A DNA stretch of 64,000 nt from an uncultured Gammaproteobacteria bacterium (GTDB lineage: Bacteria; Pseudomonadota; Gammaproteobacteria; HK1): NCBI GenBank assembly GCA_947258715.1, contig CAMYJH010000004.1, positions 124,001 through 188,000 of the forward strand, written 5' to 3'. Position 1 is the stretch's first letter; each line of letters begins with the position of its first letter. The notes beneath the pieces were generated by a model. It was given only the letters and a program-made list of their open reading frames with translations. It searched no databases and was not told the DNA's origin. The position numbers and the translations under genes are program-made. Of this stretch, positions 8,396-17,308 are shown piece by piece.

Positions 8396-9778
8396 TCAAG
8401 CGGGCGCGTAACGCGCGCACAAGGTTTCGAACACCGTTCTTAATCCCATGGCTTCTCCACCCTCGGGACGGCCCGGCCTCGGCTTGATGTTCCAGGCCAT
8501 GAGGTCGAAGTGCGCCCAGGGAGTAGCGGCGGGCACGAAGGCGTCAAGAAACAGAGCCGCGGTGATGGCGCCACCGAAGGGCCGCGAAGCGGAGTTGACG
8601 ATGTCCGCAACCGTGCTTTCGATAAGCTCCTTGTAAGGCGCATAGAGCGGCAGACGCCAGACTGGATCGTGCGCGTCGCTGGAGGCGCGCAAAAGGTCCT
8701 CCGCCAGGGCGTCGTGATTGCAAAACATCGCCGGAACGTCAGTGCCCAACGCCACCCGGGCCGCGCCCGTCAGGGTGGCGAAGTCGATCATGAGATCCGG
8801 ATCCTCGGCGGCCCCTTCCGCCAGCGCGTCGCAAAGAATGAGCCGCCCCTCGGCATCGGTGTTGTCCACCTCCACGCTGAGCCCCTTGCGCGTCGCCAGC
8901 ACGTCGCCGGGGCGAAAGGCGCTGCCCGACACGGCGTTGTCCACCGCCGGCACCAGCAGCCTGAGGCGTACCGGGAGTTCAGTGCCCATCACCAGCCGGG
9001 CGAGGGCAATGGCGTGGGCAGCGCCGCCCATGTCCTTTTTCATCAGGCGCATACTGCTCGCGCCCTTTAAGTCCAGGCCCCCGGTATCGAAGCATACGCC
9101 CTTACCCACCAAGGTGAGCTTGGGTTGGTCCGGGTCTCCCCAGCGCAGGTCAATGAGCCGCGGCTGGTGCACGCTGGCGCGCCCGACGGCGTGAATCGCT
9201 GGGTAGTTTGCCTTGATCAGCGCATCCCCTACGGTTTCGTTGACCAAGGCGTCGAAGCGGCTCGCCACGCTCTTGACCGCGTCAGCGAGCTGTTCCGGCA
9301 TCATGTCTTCGGCCGGCGTGTTGATGAGATCGCGTACCAGAAACACGGCGTCTACCTGGTCCTGGATGCGCTTCGCATTCAGGCGTTCATTCACCACCAG
9401 CTGGGCCGGTTCCTGTTCTGCGCGCTTATAGCGGCTAAAGCGGTATCCGCCTAACGCCCAGCCCACGGTGGCGCGCTCCGCGACCGCCGGTTCCCAGTCA
9501 GCGTCAATGAAATAGCTTTTCGGCGCCAGCGTTGTCGTCAATCGCGCCAGGCAAAAAGGATCTTTCGCATCGCCAATGCCCGCGAGTACGGCGGACACCT
9601 TTCCGTTCTTGCCTGGAATCAAACAATGGGTATCGGGCTTGCCTTCGAAGCCGCAAGACTCGACCCAGCGTTTCGCCGCGGGCTCGGCGCGTGCAAGCCA
9701 TGCTTTGAAATCGTCGCACGTCAGCGGCGTGATCGGCGTCGCGTCTTTTATGCGTATTGTGGTCAGAGTGGACTGCAT
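8396..9778 (-). CDS. M17 leucyl aminopeptidase family protein
   Basis: A 460-residue cytosolic aminopeptidase of the PepA/leucyl aminopeptidase family, which uses two metal ions to remove N-terminal residues from peptides. Seen: GKGVCFDTGGLDLK at residues 225-238, KKDMGG at 247-252, and the family signature NTDAEGRL at 306-313, which together supply the metal ligands and catalytic Lys and Arg. The N-terminal domain is short and divergent, as in the PepB-like branch of this family. ATG 9778 is preferred over an in-frame TTG at 9829, although neither has a strong ribosome binding site. Confidence 0.88.
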   Translation of the reverse strand: MQSTLTTIRIKDATPITPLTCDDFKAWLARAEPAAKRWVESCGFEGKPDTHCLIPGKNGKVSAVLAGIGDAKDPFCLARLTTTLAPKSYFIDADWEPAVAERATVGWALGGYRFSRYKRAEQEPAQLVVNERLNAKRIQDQVDAVFLVRDLINTPAEDMMPEQLADAVKSVASRFDALVNETVGDALIKANYPAIHAVGRASVHQPRLIDLRWGDPDQPKLTLVGKGVCFDTGGLDLKGASSMRLMKKDMGGAAHAIALARLVMGTELPVRLRLLVPAVDNAVSGSAFRPGDVLATRKGLSVEVDNTDAEGRLILCDALAEGAAEDPDLMIDFATLTGAARVALGTDVPAMFCNHDALAEDLLRASSDAHDPVWRLPLYAPYKELIESTVADIVNSASRPFGGAITAALFLDAFVPAATPWAHFDLMAWNIKPRPGRPEGGEAMGLRTVFETLCARYAPA

Positions 9779-9868
9779 ATTCGCGTGGTTAGTTTTGCTG
9801 TTTCCCGAGCGGCGCGCGTCGACGGGCAATCACCGCCCACATGGATGAGTCGACGCATGGGGCCGGGA

Positions 9869-10792
9869 TCAGCTGGCCGTGGCCCGGTATTTTTCCTCCA
9901 CTGCTGCATCCGGCAGGTATGCGTCTTCGAGCGCTCGGTATTCCTTCATTCCGATGAAGCTGGTGAACTCTTCGAACGAGGGTACCCAGTCGGGCTGATC
10001 CGAAAGGGTTCCCGTGGGCGACGCGCGCAAGGCCTCAAAAAAACCTTTGAGCGCCTTGTATGCCACCATGATGGACGCTACCGGTATCGAGACGCGCGCA
10101 ACGCCCATGGCGGCGAGCTCCGGCACCGGGATCATTTCCGTTTTTACTCCAGTTACGCCATCCATGAGATTAACCGATAGCGGTCCGTTAATGTCCTTTA
10201 TCGCGCGTTCGATGTCGCTGCGCTTTGCAATCGCATCAACAAACACCAGATCAGCCCCTGCCTCGAGATAAAGATTACCTCGACGGATCGCCTCGTCCAG
10301 GCCCAATGTGGCAAAAGCGTCGGTGCGGGCATTGATGACGAAGTCTTTTTCCATGCGATCGCGAACCGTGGCGCAGGCCCGCACCTTGCCGATCATCTCT
10401 TCGGCGGGGATCACCTGTTTGCCCGCCATGTGGCCACAGCGCTTGGGGAACACCTGATCCTCGATGTTCATTCCGGCGGCGCCCATGGCGATAAAACGTT
10501 CCGTCACCCAGCCAGCGTTGACGGCATTTCCACCGCCCGTGTCCGCATCCACCATCACCGATACGCTAGTGGCTTGGACGATGTTCCAGGCTGTGTCGAG
10601 CACGTCCTTCATCTGCACCAGACCCACGTCGGGCTTTGCGAGAAGAGCGCCCGCCACGCCGAAGCCCGAGATCTGAACCGCTTCGAAACCGGCGTCCCCG
10701 ATAAGCTTGGCACTCAAGGCATCGTGGCAGCCCGGAACAACCACCGCGCGGCGCGCCATAATGGCTTTGCGAAGGCGAGTGGACTTTTTCAT
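9869..10792 (-). CDS. Isocitrate lyase/PEP mutase superfamily enzyme
   Basis: A 307-residue protein of the PEP mutase/isocitrate lyase superfamily, whose members make or break C-C or P-C bonds next to a carboxylate. Seen: VDADTGGG at residues 81-88 (metal-binding Asp), EDQVFPKRCGH at 111-121 with the catalytic-loop Cys119, and NARTDAFA downstream. The KRCGH loop with Cys favours a lyase (2-methylisocitrate lyase or oxaloacetate decarboxylase type) over a true PEP mutase. The ATG at 10792 has GGAGGG eight bases upstream. The exact substrate is not determinable; no prp or phosphonate genes are adjacent. It is followed upstream by an SDR gene on the same strand. Confidence 0.85.
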   Translation of the reverse strand: MKKSTRLRKAIMARRAVVVPGCHDALSAKLIGDAGFEAVQISGFGVAGALLAKPDVGLVQMKDVLDTAWNIVQATSVSVMVDADTGGGNAVNAGWVTERFIAMGAAGMNIEDQVFPKRCGHMAGKQVIPAEEMIGKVRACATVRDRMEKDFVINARTDAFATLGLDEAIRRGNLYLEAGADLVFVDAIAKRSDIERAIKDINGPLSVNLMDGVTGVKTEMIPVPELAAMGVARVSIPVASIMVAYKALKGFFEALRASPTGTLSDQPDWVPSFEEFTSFIGMKEYRALEDAYLPDAAVEEKYRATAS

Positions 10793-10879
10793 GGCTGGAC
10801 CCTCCATAACCCGCTAGAAGCGAGCGTCAGTTGGCTCATTGTCGTTGACGCTGCCGCTTGGCGGCAACAAAGGAAAGAC

Positions 10880-11635
10880 TCAGATACATCGTCCGCCGTC
10901 CACATCGAGACAGACACCGGTGATGAACGACGCTTCGTCCGAGGCGAGGAACAAACAAGCGTTGGCAACGTCTTCAGGGGTGCTCAACCGTCCGAGAGGA
11001 ATACCGGCAATCACCTTGGCGCGATTTTCCGGCGTATCGTCGCCGGGAAGAAACTTTCCGATGAGGCCGGTCTCGCCCATTACCGGATTGATCCCGTTGA
11101 CGCGGATGTTATCCGCTGCGAGCTCCGCGGCCATGGACTTGGTCAGGGTGATGGCCGCGCCCTTGCTGCCGTTGTACCAAGTGAGTCCAGGCCGGGGCCG
11201 AAGGCCTGCGGTGGATGTAATGTTGATGATGATTCCGTGCTTCTGCGCGCGAAAGACGGGAACCGCGTGCATTGCGGAGAGGTAAATGCTTTTCACATTC
11301 ACGGCGTAAATGTGGTCGAAGGTTTCTTCGTCGACTTCGAGCATCGGACTGTTCTTATGGGTGACGCCGGCGTTGTTGACCAGTATGTCGAGACCGCCAT
11401 AGTTCTCGACCGACGCCGCAATCATCGCTTTCACTTCGTTGTTCTTGCTCACGTCCGCGGTGACGGCAATGGCGCTGCCGTTATCTCCGATGTCTTTTGC
11501 CACCCGCGCGGCACCTTTGGCGTCAATATCCGCGACCAGTACCCTTGCGCCCTCGGTGGCGAAACGCCTGACAATGCCTTCACCGAATCCGCTCGCTGCC
11601 CCAGTTACGATGGCGACCTTGTTTTTCAATTTCAC
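10880..11635 (-). CDS. SDR family NAD(P)-dependent oxidoreductase
   Basis: A 251-residue classical short-chain dehydrogenase. Seen: the dinucleotide motif VTGAASGFGEG near residues 10-20, DADxxD-like acidic residues after strand 2 (LVADID, favouring NAD), NNAG in the middle, a Ser-Tyr-Lys site in ITSTAG and YNGSKGA, and a C-terminal GVCLDVDGG typical of 3-oxoacyl-ACP or glucose dehydrogenase-like members. The start is GTG 11635, placed by the AGGAG eight bases upstream; a longer open frame to 11932 has no coding merit. It probably shares a transcript with the downstream lyase-superfamily gene. Substrate unknown. Confidence 0.87.
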   Translation of the reverse strand: MKLKNKVAIVTGAASGFGEGIVRRFATEGARVLVADIDAKGAARVAKDIGDNGSAIAVTADVSKNNEVKAMIAASVENYGGLDILVNNAGVTHKNSPMLEVDEETFDHIYAVNVKSIYLSAMHAVPVFRAQKHGIIINITSTAGLRPRPGLTWYNGSKGAAITLTKSMAAELAADNIRVNGINPVMGETGLIGKFLPGDDTPENRAKVIAGIPLGRLSTPEDVANACLFLASDEASFITGVCLDVDGGRCI

Positions 11636-11753
11636 CGATTGTCTCCTGGGTGATGAGGCGTTCAGCCGAAGGATGAACGCAACCCCTTGTGGATATGCGT
11701 TAAGATGACGCGCAGCCTTCCCATCCGCGCGAGATACCATACAACAATCCCAA

Positions 11754-12758
11754 ATGAAGGCCACCGATCTCGAGCTCGCTGCGCTCTTCCTCGAGGAAGA
11801 GCTGTCGGATCCGGAGTCCGGTTTCAGCATCGGCGTTTCCGGCGCTATTGCGGAGTTCATGCGCAGTAACGGCGAAGTCGATATGCGTCGCGAGGGACTG
11901 GTCCACACTGTAACCACCCGCGACGGCGCCATGCGTATTGCGCTTACATCTCAAGTTGTTCCTGTGGCGGCGGAATTGCCGAGTAAGCGCCCTGAGCACT
12001 GGCAGCAGCAGGTCGCATTCTGTGTTCATGAAACCCAAGCCACCATGGGTTCGCGACGGGTGCTCACCGAGCTCGGCCCGGACGGGGAGGCCATCGACGG
12101 GTCGGGACGCCAACAGCTTCGCTTCGATCTCGGTCTGGATATCCTCCACGTGGATGCCTGTATCCGCACCGACGACAGGGATCTGATTGCGCTTCTTCGT
12201 CGCCACGAAGGGCGCGCGCTGCTCGCCGAGTCGGGAGAGGTCTGCGATGCCCTCATCGCCACAAGCCCGCCGCGCGTGTTCTGCTCGCGTCTCGGACGTA
12301 TCGAGGTGTTGGCGCCAATCCCGGAGCGGGAGACGCCGGCGGGACCCCATACCCATTTGCTGCCAACGCTTTTCGGCCGGCCCTCGCCCATTGCCCGGTT
12401 CATTCCGCGAGACCTGGTATCTTGCCTCGACGTGTATCCTGCCAACCCCTTGAGAAGGATATCCGGACAAGCACGTCCCTTCGACCGCAAGCGCCACGCC
12501 CGATTTCAGAGGGCACTCGAAAGATGGGGTCCGCGGGAATATGTGGCGGAAAAACGTCGCATTTTCCGCTGGGTGCGTCGGGGCAGGTCCCCTGATGATT
12601 GTCCTCCGGCCACAGGATCACTGACGGAATGCGGGCGCCGGGTGGCCCTGCGCCAGCTTAGCCAAGGCGGCGTTGACGAAGGAACTCTCGTCTCCTGGCA
12701 AAAGGCGCTGAGTCAGGGATTAGCCCGCCCGCTCGCTCGCGTTCACCCGCCTCGTTGA
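11754..12758 (+). CDS. Conserved hypothetical protein, DUF6925-like
   Basis: A 334-residue soluble protein with no signal or membrane segment. Seen: an N-terminal PESGFSIGVSGAIAEFMR, a middle RRVLTELGPDG and DLGLDILHVDACIRTDD, then SRLGRIEVLAPIPE and GPHTHLLPTL. From memory this order of blocks is that of a family labelled DUF6925, common in alphaproteobacteria and of unknown function; I could not check it. The GPHTHLLP segment with two His might be a metal site. It ends about 40 bases before the cobalamin riboswitch but precedes it on the same strand, so it is not controlled by it. It is divergent from the SDR gene. Confidence 0.65.
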   Translation: MKATDLELAALFLEEELSDPESGFSIGVSGAIAEFMRSNGEVDMRREGLVHTVTTRDGAMRIALTSQVVPVAAELPSKRPEHWQQQVAFCVHETQATMGSRRVLTELGPDGEAIDGSGRQQLRFDLGLDILHVDACIRTDDRDLIALLRRHEGRALLAESGEVCDALIATSPPRVFCSRLGRIEVLAPIPERETPAGPHTHLLPTLFGRPSPIARFIPRDLVSCLDVYPANPLRRISGQARPFDRKRHARFQRALERWGPREYVAEKRRIFRWVRRGRSPDDCPPATGSLTECGRRVALRQLSQGGVDEGTLVSWQKALSQGLARPLARVHPPR

Positions 12759-12800
12759 CACCTTCCAAGTCTAAGCCATAGACTCGATTCGCTTGCCGCG

Positions 12801-13003
12801 ACAGGTGCTTTAAGGACGTTCGTCCGAGAAGTGAAACGGGAAGCCGGTGAAGCCCGCTCGAGTGCGGGCCATTCCGGCGCTGCCCCCGCAACGGTAAGCG
12901 AGTCGCGGCGTTTCTTCGAGCCACTGCGCCAAGACGTGGGAAGGCGAAACGCCCGGGGCGATCAGATTCGGCCCCGCTCGCAAGCCCGGAGACCGGCCTG
13001 ATT
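12801..13003 (+). promoter_or_regulatory. Cobalamin riboswitch
   Basis: An adenosylcobalamin-type riboswitch leader. Seen in order: ACAGGTGCTT at 12801 (P2 side), GTGAAACGGGAAGCCGGTGA at 12831-12850, the B12 box region TGCCCCCGCAACGGTAAGC at 12881-12899, and the closing AGCCCGGAGACCGGCCTG at 12983-13000. These conserved blocks and their spacing are diagnostic. It lies upstream of a TonB-dependent receptor gene in the same direction. Binding of B12 would repress the operon. I see no clear T-run terminator between it and the ATG at 13125, so control is more likely by blocking translation. Confidence 0.95.
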
Positions 13004-13124
13004 TCGGTGACTTCGTGCCACGGGCGGTGGCGCGGGTTCGCTCAAAGGCCCGCATTCGCCTCCGATTTCCGTGGCGGTTCCTGTTTGCGCGCGCGGGTGT
13101 GCGCGCCAGCGAGGCGATCGTCGT

Positions 13125-15107
13125 ATGTTCCGTTCATCGATTCCAGCTCGCCCCGAAGCGCGGCGAACGGTTTTCTTCATACTCGTCACTTCGCTCATCG
13201 GCGCTGTGCCTGTGGCCGCACAGGAGTCGTCCACGCTGGAGGTAGAGGAAGTGGTCGTGAGCGGCACGCGTTCGCCCCAGAGCAGCGTTACTGTCCCGGC
13301 CAGCATTACCGTAATTTCTCGTGAGGACATCGAGGCCAGCGGCGCGACACACCTGATAGAGGTGCTGCGTGGTCAAGGCACGGTGCAGGTTTTCGACAGC
13401 TTTGGCGACGGCAGCCGGGCTCAGGTTGGGATGCGCGGCTTCGGCGAGACCGCCAACGCCAATACCCTGGTTTTAATAGACGGCCGGCGGCTCAACAATG
13501 CCGATATCGGTCCGCCGGATTTGAACAGCATCGCGCTTAAAGACGTCGAGCGTATCGAGATTGTCCAGGGTAGCGCGGGGTCACTCTTCGGCGATCAGGC
13601 CGTTGGCGGCGTGATCAACGTGATTACCCGAAAACCCCTCAAGTTCAGCGCCAGCGTGGAACCGGGTTACGGCAGTTACAACCACCGCGCGGGACGTGTG
13701 AATCTCACTAATCGGTGGAGCAATGGGCTGTCTTTGCGTTTTTCGGGTGAGCGGCTTGCGAGCGAAAACTATAGGGACAATAACGAAAAAGATTATTCCA
13801 ATTACGTTGGGATTGTGGATTTCGAGCACGGGCGCGGCTCGGTGTTTTTCGATTTTCAGCGCGTGAACGAAGAATTGGAGCTGCCGGGGGGGCTGACTGA
13901 GGCGCAGCTGGCAGCCGATCGCCGTCAGGCGAACCCATCTTTTCCAAACGACGATCTCGAAACCGACACCTATTCAATTCGTGGCGGTATCCGTCAGCAC
14001 CTGTACGGACCTTGGTCTTTTGAGGGCGAGATCGCCTATCGGGAGACGGACACGGACGGGCTTTTCTTCAACTCGGGGTTTGATTCAGAGCGCAAACAGC
14101 GTGAAGCGAATCCACGTTTAATCGGAAACTATTCCAATCGTTTCGGAGAGGTTATCGCAACCTTGGGGATCGATCTGCGCGCCTCGGATTTCGATCTAAA
14201 CACCTCTTTTGGGTTCACCAGAAACCGTCAGGACGTCTACGCGATCTATGGGCAAGTCGTGATCCCCTTTGCGCCGCGCTGGAGCCTGACGCTCGGCGCG
14301 CGCAAGGCCTGGGTTGACAATGACCTCAGCACGCAGGACTTTCCGGGGGGGCTCGATCTGGAAGACGACGTTTTCGTGACCGAAATAGGCGTCAGTTATC
14401 GCCCCACGCTGAATTGGCGGCTCTTTCTGCGCCGTGATGAGAATTTCCGCTTCGCTAAGTCAGACGAGCAGTCTTTCACTCCACCGGGGGTTGTAGGACT
14501 CGACACTCAAGAAGGAATATCGTGGGAAGCGGGTGCCGAGTGGAACTCATTACGGGGGCACAGTTTCAAGATCGTCGGATTTTACCTGCCGATTGACGAT
14601 GAAATTGCTTTCGACCCGACGGTGGTGGGACCATTCTCTCCGTTTATCGACGGTGCCAACGTCAATCTCGATTCCACCGTGCGTACGGGCTTCAATACCG
14701 AGGGAAGCTGGGCCGTTAATGAGGAATTGCGAATTTCCGCTGCATTTTCCTATACCGACGCCGAGTTCGACTCTGGTGCACTCGAAGGTAAAGAGGTTCC
14801 GTTCGTTGCAGAGGCGGTGGCCAGACTGAGTGCCGACTTTCAGATTAGCGACGGGTTACGCGGATACTCCGAAATTCAGTCCATCAGCGATCGTTTTCTC
14901 ATCGGTGACAACGAAAATAATTTCCCCCAACTGGGCGGGTATACTGTGCTCAATCTCGGCTTGCGCTATTTCTATCGAGATTTCACCTTGGCTGCTCGAG
15001 TAAACAACGTGACGGGCAAGGAATACGTCGATACCGCATCTCCTGACTCGTTTTTCCCTGCGCCCGAGCGCAATTACTGGATCAGCGCCAGGCTCGATTT
15101 CGACTGA
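13125..15107 (+). CDS. btuB: TonB-dependent outer membrane receptor, BtuB-type
   Basis: A 660-residue outer membrane beta-barrel receptor. Seen: a signal peptide (about residues 13-33, ending VAAQ), a TonB box-like EEVVVSGTR, a plug domain with VTVPASITVISREDIE, GFGETANANTLVLIDGRRLN, and VERIEIVQGSAGSLFG plus GGVINVITRK, then about 500 residues of barrel ending in an aromatic-rich strand (WISARLDFD). The preceding cobalamin riboswitch indicates vitamin B12 or a cobamide as ligand. The ATG at 13125 is chosen for the signal peptide. It is first in an operon with a TonB-like protein and an adenosyltransferase; no btuFCD genes are nearby. Confidence 0.9.
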   Translation: MFRSSIPARPEARRTVFFILVTSLIGAVPVAAQESSTLEVEEVVVSGTRSPQSSVTVPASITVISREDIEASGATHLIEVLRGQGTVQVFDSFGDGSRAQVGMRGFGETANANTLVLIDGRRLNNADIGPPDLNSIALKDVERIEIVQGSAGSLFGDQAVGGVINVITRKPLKFSASVEPGYGSYNHRAGRVNLTNRWSNGLSLRFSGERLASENYRDNNEKDYSNYVGIVDFEHGRGSVFFDFQRVNEELELPGGLTEAQLAADRRQANPSFPNDDLETDTYSIRGGIRQHLYGPWSFEGEIAYRETDTDGLFFNSGFDSERKQREANPRLIGNYSNRFGEVIATLGIDLRASDFDLNTSFGFTRNRQDVYAIYGQVVIPFAPRWSLTLGARKAWVDNDLSTQDFPGGLDLEDDVFVTEIGVSYRPTLNWRLFLRRDENFRFAKSDEQSFTPPGVVGLDTQEGISWEAGAEWNSLRGHSFKIVGFYLPIDDEIAFDPTVVGPFSPFIDGANVNLDSTVRTGFNTEGSWAVNEELRISAAFSYTDAEFDSGALEGKEVPFVAEAVARLSADFQISDGLRGYSEIQSISDRFLIGDNENNFPQLGGYTVLNLGLRYFYRDFTLAARVNNVTGKEYVDTASPDSFFPAPERNYWISARLDFD

Positions 15108-15113
15108 AGCGCC

Positions 15114-15953
15114 ATGACGAGCGAAGAAAAAATCCGTTGGATAGCCTTCATCACCGCGTCTTTTCTGCTTCACGCGGCTGCGCTCGCCTGGCTGGATCTC
15201 ACCGGGGCCGATATCGCGCGACTTCCCTCGAAGCTTACGGTGCTGCTGGAATCAAGAAGCGAGGTTGAAGGCGGCGAGGACAGGGAAATACCGGCGTCCG
15301 CCATCCGTAGCCGGGACCTGTTCCGCCACTCGCCGGTGCGGGCCGCCAAGATCGAGCCCGCGGCGAAAATTGAACCAAAACCTGAAATCGCCGAGGCGGA
15401 AGCCCCGCCGAAGAGTAATGCGGTGACGAAGGAGGATAAGCCTGAAACCCGGGTTGAGGAAAAGACGGTGGTGAGGGCCCCCGAACCTAAGGAAACGCGA
15501 GCGCAAAAAATCGAGGCCGCATCGACGCCGCCTCCAGCGGCAGCCCCCGTGCCGGCAGCGCCCGAAAATCTTTTCAGTCAGCGGGCAAGCCGGGCCGATT
15601 CAGTTGCCAAAGTCGTCGCCGCGGAGCCTGAAGCGGCGGCGGACAGATCCAGCTTCAGCACTGCAGAACATCAGGGTCAGCTGCTTTCTCTGTTGCACCA
15701 GGCCATCAGCCGGGAAAAACGTTATCCCATGTCGGCCAGGCGCCAGCGTCGCGAAGGCACCGCCACCGTGAGCTTCAGCTTGTCGCCCAGCGGCGACATG
15801 GATGCCGTCGACCTTGATCGATCCAGCGGCTTCAGCGTGCTGGACACCGCCGCGGTGTCCGCCGTGAGCCGGGTGGCGCCGTTCACGCCGGCGCGCCTGT
15901 TCCTCTCCGACGTCACCCGCTTTACGGTCGACGTGACCTTCAAACTGAAGTAA
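15114..15953 (+). CDS. TonB family energy-transducing protein
   Basis: A 279-residue protein with TonB architecture. Seen: one N-terminal transmembrane helix (about residues 8-27) containing Ser-His as in the ExbB-contacting helix, a long Pro/Glu/Lys/Ala-rich periplasmic spacer (about 60-165), and a C-terminal TonB fold with EKRYPMSARRQRREGTATV and SSGFSVLDTAAV. It begins seven bases after the receptor gene, so it very likely serves that receptor. No exbB or exbD genes are in the window; it must use a motor encoded elsewhere. The dedicated pairing of receptor and TonB is common for B12 and siderophore systems. Confidence 0.88.
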   Translation: MTSEEKIRWIAFITASFLLHAAALAWLDLTGADIARLPSKLTVLLESRSEVEGGEDREIPASAIRSRDLFRHSPVRAAKIEPAAKIEPKPEIAEAEAPPKSNAVTKEDKPETRVEEKTVVRAPEPKETRAQKIEAASTPPPAAAPVPAAPENLFSQRASRADSVAKVVAAEPEAAADRSSFSTAEHQGQLLSLLHQAISREKRYPMSARRQRREGTATVSFSLSPSGDMDAVDLDRSSGFSVLDTAAVSAVSRVAPFTPARLFLSDVTRFTVDVTFKLK

Positions 15954-15967
15954 AAAGCGGCACCAGC

Positions 15968-16519
15968 ATGGGACATCGACTGTCAAAGATTTACACCCGC
16001 ACCGGGGACACAGGCACCACCGGGCTCGCCGACGGATCCCGCGTCGACAAGGACAGCGCCCGGGTCGAAGCCATGGGAGCGGTAGACGAGCTCAACAGCC
16101 AGATCGGTTGGGTGCTGGCACAGGAGATCCCGGACCTCATCGGCGAAGCCTTAACCGACATTCAGCACGGTCTTTTCGACATCGGCGGCGAGCTGGCCGT
16201 TCCCGGGGCCAGCACGGTAACCGCTGAAGACGTGACAGCGCTCGAGAAGACGCTGGATCGTTTTAACGCAAAGTTACCGCCGCTCAAAGAATTCATCCTC
16301 CCGGGCGGCAGTACCCAGGCGGTGGCCGCCCACGTGGCGCGCGCCGTTTGCCGTCGCGCCGAGCGGCGCCTGCTGACCTTGTCACGGGAAGAAAAGGTGA
16401 ACGAGGAGAGTCGCAAGTACGTGAACCGTCTCTCCGATCTGTTGTTCGTTATTGCCCGGGTCCTCGCCCGCCAGACCGGCGGCGAGGTGTACTGGGATCC
16501 CGAGCGCAAAAAACGCTGA
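15968..16519 (+). CDS. pduO: Cob(I)alamin adenosyltransferase, PduO/MMAB type
   Basis: A 183-residue cytosolic enzyme that transfers the adenosyl group of ATP to cob(I)alamin, making coenzyme B12. Seen: the ATP-binding N-terminus KIYTRTGDTGTTGLADGSRV, the DELNSQIGW block near residues 38-46, and the conserved C-terminal ARAVCRRAERRL and NRLSDLLFVIARV helices, as in PduO and human MMAB. The length is typical. It starts 14 bases after the tonB-like gene, so uptake and adenosylation of B12 are encoded in one riboswitch-controlled unit. pduO is used as the family name; cobO is also used by annotators. Confidence 0.92.
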   Translation: MGHRLSKIYTRTGDTGTTGLADGSRVDKDSARVEAMGAVDELNSQIGWVLAQEIPDLIGEALTDIQHGLFDIGGELAVPGASTVTAEDVTALEKTLDRFNAKLPPLKEFILPGGSTQAVAAHVARAVCRRAERRLLTLSREEKVNEESRKYVNRLSDLLFVIARVLARQTGGEVYWDPERKKR

Positions 16520-16683
16520 TGAGACGGGGTCAAGAAATTTGCACAACGAGCGGGTCAGGGCAAAGAGAGCCCCCGCGCTTCAATTTATGGCCGGTTGCGG
16601 ATAAGCTCCGCGGCATCGAGGGCGTTCGCCCGCCGCGGGCCGGGCCGGTCGCGGTATAACACTCGAACCGACAGGGGTGAGAC

Positions 16684-17223
16684 ATGTTGAGCAAGAAGTA
16701 CTGGCTGATCGCGGGCCTCGTGCTGGCGGCCGCGCTGCTGCGGATCCTTCCGCATCCGCCGAACTTCGCGCCGGTGGCGGCCATGGCGCTATTCGCAGGC
16801 GCCCACCTGGACAACAGGAAGCTTGCATTTCTGATACCGCTCATCGCCATGGCCCTGAGCGATATCGTGATCGGGTTCCACGACGGACTGGTCCTGGTAT
16901 ACGTGTGCATGTGCATCGCCGTGGCCATCGGCACGCAGCTACAAGGCAGAATCGGGCCGCTAACCGTGGCCGGCGGCGCGCTGGCGAGCTCCGTTATCTT
17001 TTTTGTCGTCACCAACTTCGGCGTCTGGCTCACTTCGGGCATGTACCCGCTGAACGCAAGCGGCCTGGTGGCCTGCTACGTCGCCGCGATCCCCTTCTTC
17101 CACTACACCATTGCCGGCGACCTGTTCTACGCGGGCGTGCTATTTGGAGGCTTCGCCCTCATTCAGATGAAGCTACCCGCCTTCCGCGGCGAGCCGACTA
17201 GCGTCTGCAAAACGGCCCGCTAA
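16684..17223 (+). CDS. DUF6580-like small membrane protein, candidate transporter
   Basis: A 179-residue polytopic protein with about five to six helices. Seen: RILPHPPNFAPVAAMALFAGA at the start of helix 2 and LSDIVIGFHDGL after helix 3; Cys75 and Cys77 lie within VYVCMCIAV. The N-terminal block is the signature of a family I recall as DUF6580, described as putative transport proteins, similar in size to S-components of ECF vitamin transporters. It lies 164 bases downstream of the adenosyltransferase. Its position suggests a role in cobalamin movement across the inner membrane, but that is inference. ATG 16684 has AGGGG upstream. The last codons form one arm of a terminator. Confidence 0.75.
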   Translation: MLSKKYWLIAGLVLAAALLRILPHPPNFAPVAAMALFAGAHLDNRKLAFLIPLIAMALSDIVIGFHDGLVLVYVCMCIAVAIGTQLQGRIGPLTVAGGALASSVIFFVVTNFGVWLTSGMYPLNASGLVACYVAAIPFFHYTIAGDLFYAGVLFGGFALIQMKLPAFRGEPTSVCKTAR

Positions 17224-17240
17224 TGCGGGCCGTTTTCTTC
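17211..17240 (+). terminator. Rho-independent terminator ending the B12 operon
   Basis: A perfect 10-bp stem AACGGCCCGC / GCGGGCCGTT with a TAAT loop, followed by TTCTTC. The left arm encodes the final residues of the preceding protein and the loop contains its stop codon. Confidence 0.85.
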
Positions 17241-17276
17241 TGCAACTGATAAATACTAACGCTTTATCTAAGAAAC

Positions 17277-17306
17277 GTAGGGCGCAATAGCAAAGCGTAT
17301 TGCGCC
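17277..17306 (+). repeat. REP-like palindrome, family A, copy 1
   Basis: Reads GTAGGGCGCAATAGCAAAGC then GTATTGCGCC, an imperfect palindrome with GGCGCAATA arms. Two further copies in inverse orientation lie at 32172-32201 and 32994-33023. It sits between convergent genes, just beyond the 3' end of the retropepsin gene. Confidence 0.8.
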
Positions 17307-17308
17307 GA

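Noticed and set aside
10430..11653. Plus-strand frame of 407 codons across the lyase-superfamily and SDR genes
   Set aside because: Antisense to two genes with clear catalytic motifs and good ribosome binding sites.
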